Assembly: GCF_024362785.1 (NCBI RefSeq) | Contig: NZ_CP093301.1 | Span: 3,720,001-3,784,000 of the forward strand | Source: Evansella sp. LMS18 | GTDB taxonomy: Bacteria; Bacillota; Bacilli; Bacillales; Salisediminibacteriaceae | Reading direction: 5' to 3' | DNA length: 64,000 nucleotides | Shown here: piece by piece, positions 47,248-56,193 of the stretch | Layout: each line of letters starts with the position of its first letter | Numbering within the stretch: the stretch's first letter is position 1 | The notes under the pieces: model-generated | The model's database searches: none | Seen by the model: the letters and a program-made list of their open reading frames with translations, nothing else | What the model was told of the DNA's origin: nothing | Position numbers and translations under genes: made by a program

Positions 47248-48258
47248 ATGACTACTCAAAATGACGCAGTAAAATTAATTATAGAGAAACCCGATATAAT
47301 CAGCAACAACCTTACGTCCGCCGGGGTAGTAGACAGCTCGGATAAACTACTTACAGTAATGAAACTAAACGATAAATTCAGCAGGGCAGTTTATGTCCTC
47401 GTACATTACAGCAGCTTAACGGATGAGCTAGCCGGCAAAATTATCAGGAAGGCTGGTAGTCTCCTCCGGAAGGACAAAAATACTGCGAGGGTATTAGTTG
47501 TTCTGAAAACTATTCCTGCCGAATACAAAGAGGCGCTAACTGATTCAAAGCTTGAGTGGATAGAACTGGCAGAGGAGAAAATAGTTAACCAGAGGAAAAG
47601 GGAAGGAAAAACTGCGAAGGATCTCCCTGTTGAAACATATGAATCCGGGGGGAATCACACTAAAGAAGACAGCATTAGGCAGGAAGCGGTAAATGATACA
47701 GTGAGAGCTTTTTGTGAGTGGCTGTTAAGCAAAGACCTTAACGCTTCCTGGAGAGAGTTTACACTTCTCGTCTCAGACCAAATCGAAGCAGGGGACAGTA
47801 CGGAAAATGCCCTTCCTGGAAAACAGCGGCATTTCCAGTTATACAGGAATCAATTTTTAGCTTACGAAGGGAAATTAATGACGGAATATAAAAAGCACGA
47901 AAATACAGACGGTTATTCCTCTTTTTTGACTGTTCATTTAGCAAACCAGACAAAGCCAGGAGAGGATTTTAACGTTAATGAAGAAACAGAAGGGGTTTCT
48001 GTAGAGCTGAATAAATACGTTAACGAAAATACCGGAGAACTAGATATCGAGGATAAGGGATGGCAGACATGCCTTCCGGAACAGGACGTGAAAAAAATAG
48101 CGATGATTATGAATCGCTGGAAGCTTGGCGTTAATATAACTTTCCGTCCGGATCCCGGAAACGAGGGCACATCCTTGCAATTAATGATTAAACAGATGAT
48201 CAGCCTTAGTCTTCTTATACAGGCTGCTAAAGGAAAAGTATCTTATGTGATGAAATAA
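47248..48258 (+). CDS. protein of unknown function, 336 residues
   Basis: Not recognised. Hydrophilic, without a signal peptide or membrane segment. The N-terminal part (about 50-125) looks like an alpha/beta fold, with the strand VLVVLKTIPAEY and the helix/strand LTDSKLEWIELAEE, faintly recalling the C-terminal core of NucS-like nucleases. A charged linker (about 125-160) leads to a helical C-terminal part. The ATG at 47248 follows GAGGAGACAGC. It lies alone between a repeat array and an IS remnant, which suggests accessory DNA. Confidence 0.75.
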   Translation: MTTQNDAVKLIIEKPDIISNNLTSAGVVDSSDKLLTVMKLNDKFSRAVYVLVHYSSLTDELAGKIIRKAGSLLRKDKNTARVLVVLKTIPAEYKEALTDSKLEWIELAEEKIVNQRKREGKTAKDLPVETYESGGNHTKEDSIRQEAVNDTVRAFCEWLLSKDLNASWREFTLLVSDQIEAGDSTENALPGKQRHFQLYRNQFLAYEGKLMTEYKKHENTDGYSSFLTVHLANQTKPGEDFNVNEETEGVSVELNKYVNENTGELDIEDKGWQTCLPEQDVKKIAMIMNRWKLGVNITFRPDPGNEGTSLQLMIKQMISLSLLIQAAKGKVSYVMK

Positions 48259-48259
48259 A

Positions 48260-48320
48260 AGAAGGGGCTGTCCCAAAAGGTCGCTAAATTGCGACCTTTA
48301 AAGGACAGCCTCTTTTTTGT
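48260..48320 (+). terminator. long terminator hairpin, also a possible IS end
   Basis: GGCTGTCC pairs with GGACAGCC and, inside, AAAGGTCGC with GCGACCTTT, followed by CTCTTTTTT. The outer sequence GGGGCTGTCCCAAAAGG resembles, in inverted form, the hairpin at 48941-48983. Confidence 0.8.
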
Positions 48321-48359
48321 AAAGCTGTTTTTGGTTGATTTTCGAGAGTCGAAGGCCTC

Positions 48360-48689
48360 TTACCCTGCCTTTGGCTCTCTTTTTATTTCTTTTTGTTCCT
48401 TCAACCTCAGATGTGTTTCCCATTTTAGAAAGTTATGGGCAATACAAAGAAGACCCCATTCCATTTTCTGGGTATAGGCATAGAGGATAATTTTTAACAT
48501 CATTTTCGGATGATAAGGAGGACGTCCGCCCCCGTCATAACACCGATAGAGAATATTCTCATCGAGTTCTTCCACGGCTCGATTGACAATGCGACAAACG
48601 TGATGGGTTGGGATTTCTACTTCAAGATCCATTGGTAAATACAGCTGATCCATGTTATAATCTTGGAAAGAAATATGATCATGTTTCAT
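48360..48689 (-). pseudogene. IS1182-type transposase, internally deleted
   Basis: 109 residues. Residues 1-75 match the N-terminus of IS1182-family transposases (YNMDQLYLPMDLE, RCYDGGGRPPYHPKMML, YAYTQK), and residues 76-109 (MEWGLLCIAHNFLKW...) match the extreme C-terminus. The central catalytic DDE core, about 400 residues, is missing in frame. The start retains an intact AGGAGG site and a promoter. It cannot be an active transposase. Full-length copies elsewhere in the genome are likely. Confidence 0.85.
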
Positions 48690-48758
48690 AAAGAAATCGC
48701 CTCCTGGTATGGTTTTGGTGTGGTGCTTTAATTATACCAAATGGGGCGATTTCTTTAT
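48688..48758 (-). promoter_or_regulatory. transposase promoter within an RBS-masking inverted repeat
   Basis: The 14-bp arms ATAAAGAAATCGCC (48688-48701) and GGCGATTTCTTTAT (48745-48758) are perfectly inverted. The inner arm borders AGGAGG and overlaps the start codon. An extended -10 (TGGTATAAT, -10 at 48736-48731) lies between the arms. Native transcripts would lack the outer arm, but read-through transcripts would fold and hide the start site, as in several IS elements. Confidence 0.65.
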
Positions 48759-48777
48759 TTTTCAATTTTATTAAAAT

Positions 48778-48905
48778 AGCTGGAAAGAGCGGCAGGCGGC
48801 GACTCCCGCGGGAAAAGCAACGGCTGAAGACCCCGCAGGGCGTTTTTCCCGAGGAGGCTGAGGCGTTGCCCGGGGAACGCGTCCGCCGAGAGCGATGCGA
48901 GCGAA
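48778..48905. repeat. G+C-rich palindromic element (family 3, copy 2)
   Basis: Nested inverted repeats with GGCGACTCCCGCGGGAAAAG, AGACCCCGCAGGGCG and CCCGAGGAGGCTGAGGCG. It aligns in order with the core of 9282-9516 and, more loosely, with family 1 (compare GGAACGCGTCCGCC and GAACGTGTCCGTC). No coding capacity. Confidence 0.75.
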
Positions 48906-48940
48906 CCAATTACATTTACTTCAATTAATTGGTTATAAAG

Positions 48941-48983
48941 AAAGAGGGTGTCCCAAAAGCTAGGCTTTTGGGACACCCTCTTT
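48941..48983 (-). terminator. terminator of pepF with a 20-bp stem
   Basis: AAAGAGGGTGTCCCAAAAGC pairs with the inverse sequence ending in GACACCCTCTTT around a TA centre. It lies just past the pepF stop and could also be the second terminal repeat of the IS-derived element. Confidence 0.75.
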
Positions 48984-48990
48984 CTGAATT

Positions 48991-50796
48991 TTACTCATAA
49001 CTGCTTTCGAGTTCGTCCACGAGGGAGCCTATATACTCAATGGCTGTACGGATAGCATCTGGTTTGGACATGTCAACTCCGGCATGCTGCATTAACTCAA
49101 GAGGATCTTTTGTTCCTCCCGCTTTAAGCACTTCAAGCCAGCGGTCGATAACGGGCTGTCCTTCCTCCTCCATAAGCTTATAAACCGCCGTGGAAGCTGT
49201 TAAGCCGGCCGAATAAGTATAAGGGTAAAGTCCCATATAATAATGGGGCTGCCTCATCCATGTAAGCCCTGCATCCTTGTCGACAGCGACAGCATCTCCC
49301 CAGAAGCCTTCCAGTACCTCCTGTTTAATCCCTGTGAGTGTAGAAGCGGTATGCGGCTTTCCTTGTTCCGCGTGCTCATATACTCTTCGCTGGAATTCTC
49401 CTTCGAGAAGATGTGTAACAAAATTGTGATAGTATGTGCCAAGGAACTGTAAGATGACCCAGCGTTTCATTCGCTGGTCGTCCGTAGCCTTCAGCAAGTG
49501 GTTTCCAAGGATAAGTTCATTCATCGTAGAAGGAGCTTCCACGAAATAAGTGGATGGACGGGTATCTCCTATCCGCTGGTTTTTGTTTGCGAGATAAAAA
49601 TGCCCTGCATGGCCAAGCTCATGAGCCAGTATAAAGGCGCCCCGCATTGTATCTTTCCATGTCATAAGAATAAAAGGATGGGACCCATAAGGGCTTGAAC
49701 AAAATGCCCCGGTCATTTTCCCGGTATTATCTGCACGGTCAACCCACCCTTCTGTCAGGCCTTTCTTCATTATCTCATGGTACTCCGGGCCCATAACCTC
49801 AAGTGCTTCGAGTATGATATCGGACACTTTTTCATAAGAAGTTTCCGGCTGGAATTCAGGGTCAAGAGGTGCTTTCAGGTCACAAAATTTCATTTCATCC
49901 AGGCCGAGCACTTTTTTCTTTAACCGGGCAAATTTCTGCATATGAGGTGCCAGTTCATTATAGATAATGTTCAGCTGGTTATCATACATTTCCGTACTTA
50001 CTTTTTGCGGCTGCAGCAGCATTTCGGTAACTGAATTATAATTTCTCACTTTTGACAGGGCTACTTGTTTTTTTACTTCAGTAGCGTATACAGCGGCATA
50101 TGTATTTTCGTACTGTTTTAATGTTTTTACAAAAGATTGGTATGCATTGCGGCGCTCTTCCGTGTCCGGGGACAGTTCGTACTGGTCTTCGAATAAAGCG
50201 AATGACAGTGCCTTTTCTTCTCCGCCGGTCCCAGTGAATGGGTCGAATACCATATCTGATGATTTGCTTGTGGAGTATATTTTATAAGGTGCTTCTGTAA
50301 CTTCTCCTAAAGCCGCAAGAACTTCTTCCGTTTCCGGTGAAAGAGCGTGAGGCTTTTTCTCAAGGATTCTTTCTAATGGTATGCGGTACAGCTCAAGTTC
50401 AGATTCTTCATTAAAAAATAAATGTATCTGTCCCTCAGGCAATGCAAGTATTTCAGACTCGATAAAAGCCAAAGCAGTATTGATTTTTGTCATTGATGCA
50501 CTCATGATTGCGAAGTCGGCCTGTGATTCGGGATTGGAACCGTCTTCTGCCAGTTTCAGACTGGCATAAGTGGCAAGCAGGACTACTTTTTCCATCAGCT
50601 TTTCCTGAGCCTGCAGGCATTGCAGAAGGTTAGCTGCGGAATCACCAAGTGTCCCTTTATATTTAGTAACCTGGGAGACAAAGCTCTCTGCTTCTTCCAG
50701 TTCTTTCACCCATACTTCTTTTGAAGCAAACAGGTCTTCCGTTCTCCAGGTTTCTTCTTTCGTTACTTCTTCTCTTTTAGTCAACGTTTTTGTCAT
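48991..50796 (-). CDS. pepF: oligoendopeptidase F
   Basis: 601 residues, M3 family zinc metallopeptidase that cleaves oligopeptides in the cytoplasm. The zinc motif is AHELGHAGH (HExxH), and the family C-terminal blocks VEAPSTMNE and LEGEFQRRVYEHAE are present. Typical length. A GAGGAGTG site precedes the ATG. Relatives are implicated in signal-peptide turnover and sporulation-related peptide processing. Confidence 0.95.
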   Translation of the reverse strand: MTKTLTKREEVTKEETWRTEDLFASKEVWVKELEEAESFVSQVTKYKGTLGDSAANLLQCLQAQEKLMEKVVLLATYASLKLAEDGSNPESQADFAIMSASMTKINTALAFIESEILALPEGQIHLFFNEESELELYRIPLERILEKKPHALSPETEEVLAALGEVTEAPYKIYSTSKSSDMVFDPFTGTGGEEKALSFALFEDQYELSPDTEERRNAYQSFVKTLKQYENTYAAVYATEVKKQVALSKVRNYNSVTEMLLQPQKVSTEMYDNQLNIIYNELAPHMQKFARLKKKVLGLDEMKFCDLKAPLDPEFQPETSYEKVSDIILEALEVMGPEYHEIMKKGLTEGWVDRADNTGKMTGAFCSSPYGSHPFILMTWKDTMRGAFILAHELGHAGHFYLANKNQRIGDTRPSTYFVEAPSTMNELILGNHLLKATDDQRMKRWVILQFLGTYYHNFVTHLLEGEFQRRVYEHAEQGKPHTASTLTGIKQEVLEGFWGDAVAVDKDAGLTWMRQPHYYMGLYPYTYSAGLTASTAVYKLMEEEGQPVIDRWLEVLKAGGTKDPLELMQHAGVDMSKPDAIRTAIEYIGSLVDELESSYE

Positions 50797-50822
50797 GTGT
50801 TCACTCCTCTAAAAAATGGCAT

Positions 50823-50848
50823 ATAATTCCCGAATTATCCCAATTATA
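50823..50848 (-). promoter_or_regulatory. pepF -10 region with palindromic candidate operator
   Basis: On the minus strand TATAAT (50848-50843) is followed five bases later by the inverted repeat ATAATTC-GG-GAATTAT (50838-50823). No good -35 box. The palindrome covers the likely transcription start. Confidence 0.4.
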
Positions 50849-50929
50849 CTACATAAAATGAAAGAGTAATATCACTTTTCTGAAATTAAATTTTATCGTT
50901 AAAAGTAATGGGTCTTTTGTAATGGGACG

Positions 50930-50971
50930 AAAAAATGTCAGCGTCTGCTAAAAGAAGGCAGACGGCTGACA
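50930..50971 (-). terminator. terminator of the polytopic membrane protein gene
   Basis: TGTCAGC.GTCTGC and GCAGAC.GCTGACA form an imperfect stem, followed on the minus strand by ATTTTTTCG. Confidence 0.75.
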
Positions 50972-51083
50972 TAGAATTTTTGAATCTTAAAATTGGTTCC
51001 TTCCTGAGCAAGCTGGGGCAACGCCCGCAGGACAAGAGCTTTTTGAAGCTGAAATTAACAACAAAGTTTAACAGAGCATTTGT

Positions 51084-52622
51084 TCAGGAAGCAAAAACTG
51101 CCCACAGAATGCCTGCCAGTCCGGCAATAGCCATAAAATAGACTGGCTTTACGGGCATATTCCCATCGTTCTCCATCGCTTTACCAAACATGAAGAATAC
51201 TAATGGATGAACGAGGAATGGCATAGAGAAAATAAACGGAATAAGCAGTGCGGCCTCTGGTCCGAACATTTCTCCCTGTATAGCAGCAAACAGCCCAAAG
51301 TGGGAAATAGCGCTCGTCTGGGCCATGGCTGCATAATCCATAGACATATTACTGAAACCGAGAAGGAAGAGTCCGCCGAAAACAGCACAAATCTGCCATC
51401 CGAAAGAAAACGCCATGAGGGCATTCACCTCGTTCCGGTCTCTGCCCTCTGCTCTCCTTAACTGCAGCAAAGCGAATATGGTGAGGGCAATGCCGATCAG
51501 GACAAGTATTAGTGTTGGCCAGAACCACAGGCCGCCACGTTCAGCGCTGATTGCAAGAATAGAGAATACAAAAATATGGCCAAAAAACGGAATATTAATC
51601 ATGATAGGCGCTCTTCTGGCCGCCGTTTTACCAAAATCACCTGCAGTACACGCTCCTGTCAAACCTGAATGGGACAGCGATCCAGCCATTCCCGGCGCAA
51701 GATTCCTTACGTTTATTGAGCGGCCAAAATACATAAGCAGTGCAATTCCTCCGAACATCCAGAATAATTGCCCGAAAAATCCATAGGAAATGACCGAGTT
51801 CATTCCTTCGATGGAGAAGGCTTCTCCTATTCTAGATCCTCCAATCAGGAAATTTCCCGCAAGCACGATTGGAATACCACCGAACAATAAGGCACGTATT
51901 GTGGGACCGAAAGCCCATTTATAAAAAATCGCCCCAAGTGCTGCAGCTATCATCATGGCAAAAAAGATCTGGGGCAGTGCTATTACTGGACGTATAAATG
52001 CAGCTGCCTGAAAAGAAAGGTAAAGAACGAGCAAAACTGCCCCCATTTCGGCCAGGCCTTTTCGCATATACAAATGTTTGTTTTTTATTTTGGCTTTATT
52101 GTCAATGAGGATTATTGCCCCAGCCAGTCCAATATAGGCAATAAGTGGGTAATAACCGCTTAGCATGGTTCCTCCGTCACCGCTGAATAAAAAACGGGAT
52201 AAACCTTCGATGCCGAGAAGGAGGAAGAACGACCTTAATATAAAGATAAATTGGGTCCGGCTTGTTCCCAGCACTGTTTCCTCATCAGAAGGAACCATTA
52301 AATCGTCGGGAGGGGTCTCCTTATTCCCAAGTATCTTTCTAAGCTCCTGACCGCCTACAAAAAAGGAAACGGTCAAGGCAATAATTGTTGTGTTAGCCAT
52401 AAGACTTACGAAGGGAAATTCAGTAAGCCCTGGCGTTCCCACATCGCTGTGGACGAGTATGTAACCCATCGATAAACCGAAAATAACAATGATAAGTATT
52501 GGGGAATATCGAGTTCCCGCTACGATAGTCCTTGATATGAGGACCATAGGAATGAGAAATAAAAAGATAATCCAGAATTGATTCAAGAGTTGAAGATTAG
52601 TTATTTGTTCAGTAATGTCCAT
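51084..52622 (-). CDS. polytopic membrane protein, possible solute transporter
   Basis: 512 residues with about twelve predicted membrane segments and a short hydrophilic loop at about 105-125. A glycine-rich region (GMAGSLSHSGLTGACTAGDFGKTAARR) could line a substrate path. The layout recalls sodium/solute symporters such as GltS, but there is no clear signature, so the substrate and family are not assigned. AAAGGAG lies 11 bases before the ATG. Confidence 0.8.
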   Translation of the reverse strand: MDITEQITNLQLLNQFWIIFLFLIPMVLISRTIVAGTRYSPILIIVIFGLSMGYILVHSDVGTPGLTEFPFVSLMANTTIIALTVSFFVGGQELRKILGNKETPPDDLMVPSDEETVLGTSRTQFIFILRSFFLLLGIEGLSRFLFSGDGGTMLSGYYPLIAYIGLAGAIILIDNKAKIKNKHLYMRKGLAEMGAVLLVLYLSFQAAAFIRPVIALPQIFFAMMIAAALGAIFYKWAFGPTIRALLFGGIPIVLAGNFLIGGSRIGEAFSIEGMNSVISYGFFGQLFWMFGGIALLMYFGRSINVRNLAPGMAGSLSHSGLTGACTAGDFGKTAARRAPIMINIPFFGHIFVFSILAISAERGGLWFWPTLILVLIGIALTIFALLQLRRAEGRDRNEVNALMAFSFGWQICAVFGGLFLLGFSNMSMDYAAMAQTSAISHFGLFAAIQGEMFGPEAALLIPFIFSMPFLVHPLVFFMFGKAMENDGNMPVKPVYFMAIAGLAGILWAVFAS

Positions 52623-52789
52623 AAGTAAATTTACTCCTTTATTAGTAAGGTCACAGGCTGTGATACTTAATCCGCCTGTTCTAAGCTGTCTTTTTTATGA
52701 TGAATACAGAGACACCAGTACAAGGGTGAAACAGAATGGGGGAACCGGCCCAAGTAATAACTATAACCGATTATGGACTTGCAGTGTGA

Positions 52790-52957
52790 ATGAAAGATGA
52801 CAATTATTTGGCGTTTACTAAACTTCTTTCTGACAGCGAAAAGGACCATAGTCGGTATTATTCCCATAAAGAGCAGTTTTACTGTGGTTTTATTGTTAAG
52901 GAGGAGCGAACATCCGGCTGGTTTTCTGAAAACCAACTAAGGGAAACATTAACATAA
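52790..52957 (+). CDS. possible small gene, 55 residues
   Basis: An open frame beginning ATG AAA GAT, with a mixed hydrophilic composition (LLSDSEKDHSRYYSHKEQF) unlike random sequence. No ribosome binding site precedes it, so it may be unexpressed or the tail of an older gene. The remainder of 52623-53047 shows nothing recognisable. Confidence 0.25.
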   Translation: MKDDNYLAFTKLLSDSEKDHSRYYSHKEQFYCGFIVKEERTSGWFSENQLRETLT

Positions 52958-53047
52958 AGACGATAGGCATTTCGAACTTGTTGCCCCCTTACCCAGAGAG
53001 CCTGAATGAAGGCATAAAATAATTATTTTTACGGATGTGATGAAAAT

Positions 53048-53938
53048 ATGTATAAGAAAGCCTTAATACTATACAACGATCAGGCAGGCCAGAACGAGGC
53101 TATTAAGAACCTGGAAATCATAATTAACATTTTTGCCCCGGAAATTCCTGAAATCATTCTCCGGAGAACAGAAAAAAAGGGAGACGGAGAAAGGATTTGC
53201 AGGGAAGAGGGGGAATCAGTTGACCTGGTATGTATACTTGGGGGGGATGGTACCGTTCATGAATGTATTAACGGACTGGCTGAACTGGAAAGGCCCCCAC
53301 ATGCAGCCGTTCTTCCTGGAGGTACATGTAACGATTTTCTCCGGTCCCTCGGAGTCCCGCAGAACATGAAGCAGGCAGCCCAGGCAGTGTTCAGTGGAAA
53401 GGTGGAGGCGGTAGATGTTGTAAAAGTGAATGAGAGATGGTTTACAAACTTCTTAGGCATTGGATTAATTACCGAAACATCCAAGAATATAAACGATAAT
53501 CTAAAGGAAGTGTTCGGGAAAATCAGCTATTTTATCAGTGCTTTACAAACCATGAACACTATTGAACCATTTCCGTTTAAACTTACCACGGACAATCATA
53601 TTATTGAGGACGAGGGAGTAATGATTCTCGTTGCTAACGGCCGTTTTATCGGAACAAGCGAGCTTCCCGCTTCCGGCATTTCACTGCAGGATGGGATGCT
53701 TGATGTGTTTATTTTAAAGCAGGCTGGCATCCCCCTTGTGAGGAGCGTGCTTCAGACAAAAGGTCTGAGTGAATGGAACCCTGACCCAGCGGAATTTGAG
53801 TATATAAGAACATCAAGTCTCTCCCTGGAAACTTCAGTTCCTGCTAAAATAGATATGGATGGAGAAATTTATATGGAAACCCCCGTCAGAATTGAACTGG
53901 CCAGGAAACTTCCATTTGTTACAGGAGAGAATTTCTGA
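53048..53938 (+). CDS. diacylglycerol/lipid kinase family protein (DagK/YegS-like)
   Basis: 296 residues. The ATP-binding GGDGT (65-69), PGGTCNDF and a central FLGIGLITETS segment identify the DagK catalytic fold, which phosphorylates diacylglycerol or related lipids at the membrane face. Several paralogues exist in Bacillus, so the exact lipid substrate is uncertain. The ribosome binding site is weak (GTGATG). Confidence 0.9.
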   Translation: MYKKALILYNDQAGQNEAIKNLEIIINIFAPEIPEIILRRTEKKGDGERICREEGESVDLVCILGGDGTVHECINGLAELERPPHAAVLPGGTCNDFLRSLGVPQNMKQAAQAVFSGKVEAVDVVKVNERWFTNFLGIGLITETSKNINDNLKEVFGKISYFISALQTMNTIEPFPFKLTTDNHIIEDEGVMILVANGRFIGTSELPASGISLQDGMLDVFILKQAGIPLVRSVLQTKGLSEWNPDPAEFEYIRTSSLSLETSVPAKIDMDGEIYMETPVRIELARKLPFVTGENF

Positions 53939-54061
53939 GCTTAATTATTGGATGGTTAAACGGTGCAAAAGTGAGAAGTGGCTTTTAAAATATACAGACA
54001 TATACTGGCTGTATGGCCCTTACTGAACTCCTGGTAATTTTTTGGGGAAAAGGAGATGAAG

Positions 54062-54958
54062 ATGTCACATATTAATGTTTTTGTATACGGGACGTTAAGA
54101 ACAGGTGAAAAATATTCACATCTGTTGAAAGATGCAGTTCGGACAGCTTCCCAGGCATGGATAAACGCCAGCCTGTATGATACACGCTGTGGTTATCCTG
54201 CTCTCGAAGCACACCCGGAGGATATTGCTTACGGAGAATTATACCTTGTGACTACTGAAGAACTTGCAATGCTCGATTTGCTGGAAGGCTATGAAGAGGG
54301 GCGGAGGGAGAATCTCTTTTTCAGAGAAAAAACAGTGGTTAATACGGATAACGGAATCCGGGAGGCCTATGTCTACTATTTAGATCCTGAGAACAACGAT
54401 ATGAGAAAGGAAAAAATCAGTTCAGGGGACTGGAAGCTGCATAATTGGCTGAAACAGCAGCCGGAAAGGCTGTTTTATTTTGCATATGGTTCCTGTATGG
54501 ATGATGAAAGAATCACCTCTGATGGAGCGGCAGAACATTTTAACAAAGATGTGCTTTGCGGAAAGCTCAGCGGTTATTCTCTATGTTACTCTATTTCGTC
54601 TAAAGATGGAGGCCGTGCGGATATTAGAGAAGGAGAAGGTTCGGTGGAAGGTATTCTGTATACTGTGAGAAAAGCAGCTGTGGAATATCTTTTTCGCCGG
54701 GAAGGAGTACGGGCAGGAAGGTACCGTCCAGCCTTTGTGAATGTAGAGGCAGATGGCAGGACAATTAAAAACGTGCTTACTTTTTCAGTAATTGAAAAAA
54801 AAGATGATAGGAGGCCGCCTGATCATTATGCACTCGAAATATTACGGGGAGCGAAAGGGAGAGTTTCACATGGGTATTATGCCAATTTGAAACGTCAGAT
54901 GGAAATGCTGGGTGTGGATACAGAAAAACTGGAAAAGAAAATATTGAATAATTACTGA
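54062..54958 (+). CDS. double-domain gamma-glutamylcyclotransferase-fold protein
   Basis: 298 residues with two GGCT-like domains. The first (about 1-125) has FVYGTLRTGEKYSHLL and ends in AYVYYLDP; the second (about 140-298) has FAYGSCMDDERI, a second copy of the YGS substrate loop, and a GEGSVEGILY segment. Single-domain members cyclise gamma-glutamyl compounds to 5-oxoproline, or trim gamma-glutamyl-protected intermediates as in BtrG. The start at 54062 is six bases after AGGAG; an ATG at 54056 abuts that site. The fusion is unusual; whether both sites are active is unknown. Confidence 0.85.
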   Translation: MSHINVFVYGTLRTGEKYSHLLKDAVRTASQAWINASLYDTRCGYPALEAHPEDIAYGELYLVTTEELAMLDLLEGYEEGRRENLFFREKTVVNTDNGIREAYVYYLDPENNDMRKEKISSGDWKLHNWLKQQPERLFYFAYGSCMDDERITSDGAAEHFNKDVLCGKLSGYSLCYSISSKDGGRADIREGEGSVEGILYTVRKAAVEYLFRREGVRAGRYRPAFVNVEADGRTIKNVLTFSVIEKKDDRRPPDHYALEILRGAKGRVSHGYYANLKRQMEMLGVDTEKLEKKILNNY

Positions 54959-55002
54959 TGGAATAACAGAAGGGAGGATTCGTCGTAAAAGTACAGTATT
55001 AA

Positions 55003-55035
55003 TGAAGTGTGTTCTCAGATTAACGAACACACTTC
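55003..55035. terminator. hairpin between convergent genes
   Basis: GAAGTGTGTTC pairs with GAACACACTTC with a 10-base loop; only weakly T-rich afterwards. Likely a shared terminator. Confidence 0.55.
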
Positions 55036-55555
55036 AGTTTCTTTCCCAGTAAATTTTGCCTTTTTTTTGTGTTTCATCAACTTCAACATAAAAATCATGT
55101 TTATTATAAAAATGCACAAGACGGTTCAGATGTCCCCAGTCCCGTTCAGCGATAACACCGGTAATGAACTGGATATTATGTTCCCGTGCATGCTCCTGGA
55201 GGAACTTCATCCCTACACTGCCAAGCCCCTTATTTTCTTCTCCGCGAATATCATCAATATGAATCTCTGAATCTCCCGTGTAAGAAGCCTGAATGGAAAA
55301 ATCCCAATGCCCCTGATAAGGTGTTTCGCAATCATGTATGTTAATTTTACACACATGCTTATCTTCCACTGCATAAACGATGACCCATTTCTCTTCTTTA
55401 GTCATTTCAATGCCGAGTACTTTACCCCGCTTTGATATTTCCTTCATATTCTCCTGCATTCGGAATACCTGATATTCGAGATTTTCAATTTCTTCTATTA
55501 ATTCTTCTTTCGACTTTTCTTCCTTTTTGACAAATGCCGAAGATACAGTAAGCAT
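55034..55555 (-). CDS. GNAT-family N-acetyltransferase with N-terminal coiled coil
   Basis: 173 residues. A charged helix (about 10-45) precedes an acetyltransferase domain with an acetyl-CoA-binding segment resembling motif A (RGEENKGLGSVGM) and a final YNKHDFYVEV strand. The substrate is unknown. The frame extends 16 codons further, but the ATG at 55555 is 7 bases after AAGGAG. Confidence 0.8.
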   Translation of the reverse strand: MLTVSSAFVKKEEKSKEELIEEIENLEYQVFRMQENMKEISKRGKVLGIEMTKEEKWVIVYAVEDKHVCKINIHDCETPYQGHWDFSIQASYTGDSEIHIDDIRGEENKGLGSVGMKFLQEHAREHNIQFITGVIAERDWGHLNRLVHFYNKHDFYVEVDETQKKGKIYWERN

Positions 55556-55704
55556 AGTCATTCTCCTTTCATAATAAGTTAGCTGCAGAGGAATATTACC
55601 CACAAATTATGCATTTTACTAGATTTGACCTCTGGTTTCAAGGGGATATCAATAAATATAAGCCTGCTGGAAAATAAAACTACCATAATACTTGCTTCTT
55701 AAAG

Positions 55705-55730
55705 GTTTAACAAGCAGCGGAAAATGGTAT
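55705..55730 (+). promoter_or_regulatory. SigB-type general-stress promoter
   Basis: GTTTAA (55705-55710), a 14-base spacer and TGGTAT (55725-55730) fit the sigma-B consensus GTTTAA-N12-15-GGGTAT. It lies 100 bases above the YflT-like gene. Confidence 0.7.
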
Positions 55731-55829
55731 ATATTCTCTAAGTGATTGTTTCCATAAGGAAATAACACACTATGAAAAGCCGCAAACAAATACGTTTGTT
55801 AATCTATTAAGCAACAGGAGGTATTACGT

Positions 55830-56177
55830 ATGGATCTAGTACACAAAGAATTTCAAAACGACCAGGATGCCATTCAGGCAATCGAAGCACTGAAAACAAA
55901 AGGTGTGGACGAAGATAACATTTATGTAATTACTCATGACAGCGACCGCACGAGCCGTGTAGCTGATGAAGCGGACGCAAGCACTGTTGATATGTCAGAC
56001 CAGGGTCTGTCAACTACTGTTAAAAACGTATTCCGCAGCAAAGGCGATGAACTGAGAGCGAAATTCAAAGAGCTTGGATTTTCTCAGGATGAAGCGGAAA
56101 ACCTTGAAGAAAAGCTTGATGAAGGAAAAGTTGTCGTAGCTGTAACAGACACAAATGACAACACAATCTTTCAGTAA
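55830..56177 (+). CDS. general stress protein of the YflT/GSP17M family
   Basis: 115 residues, strongly acidic. The N-terminal alpha/beta core (VHKEFQNDQDAIQAIEALKTKGV...IYVITHD) and the C-terminal EGKVVVAV strand match the heat-stress-induced YflT family. These proteins have no known activity and are SigB-dependent in B. subtilis, in line with the promoter seen here. AGGAGG precedes the ATG by 7 bases. Its terminator is the insertion point of the group II intron. Confidence 0.88.
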   Translation: MDLVHKEFQNDQDAIQAIEALKTKGVDEDNIYVITHDSDRTSRVADEADASTVDMSDQGLSTTVKNVFRSKGDELRAKFKELGFSQDEAENLEEKLDEGKVVVAVTDTNDNTIFQ

Positions 56178-56193
56178 AAAATAGTGTTTATTA

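Noticed and set aside
48679-48976. Two minus-strand frames of 73-76 codons
   Set aside because: They fall in the palindromic family 3 element and the terminator hairpin, with low-complexity translations and no start site.
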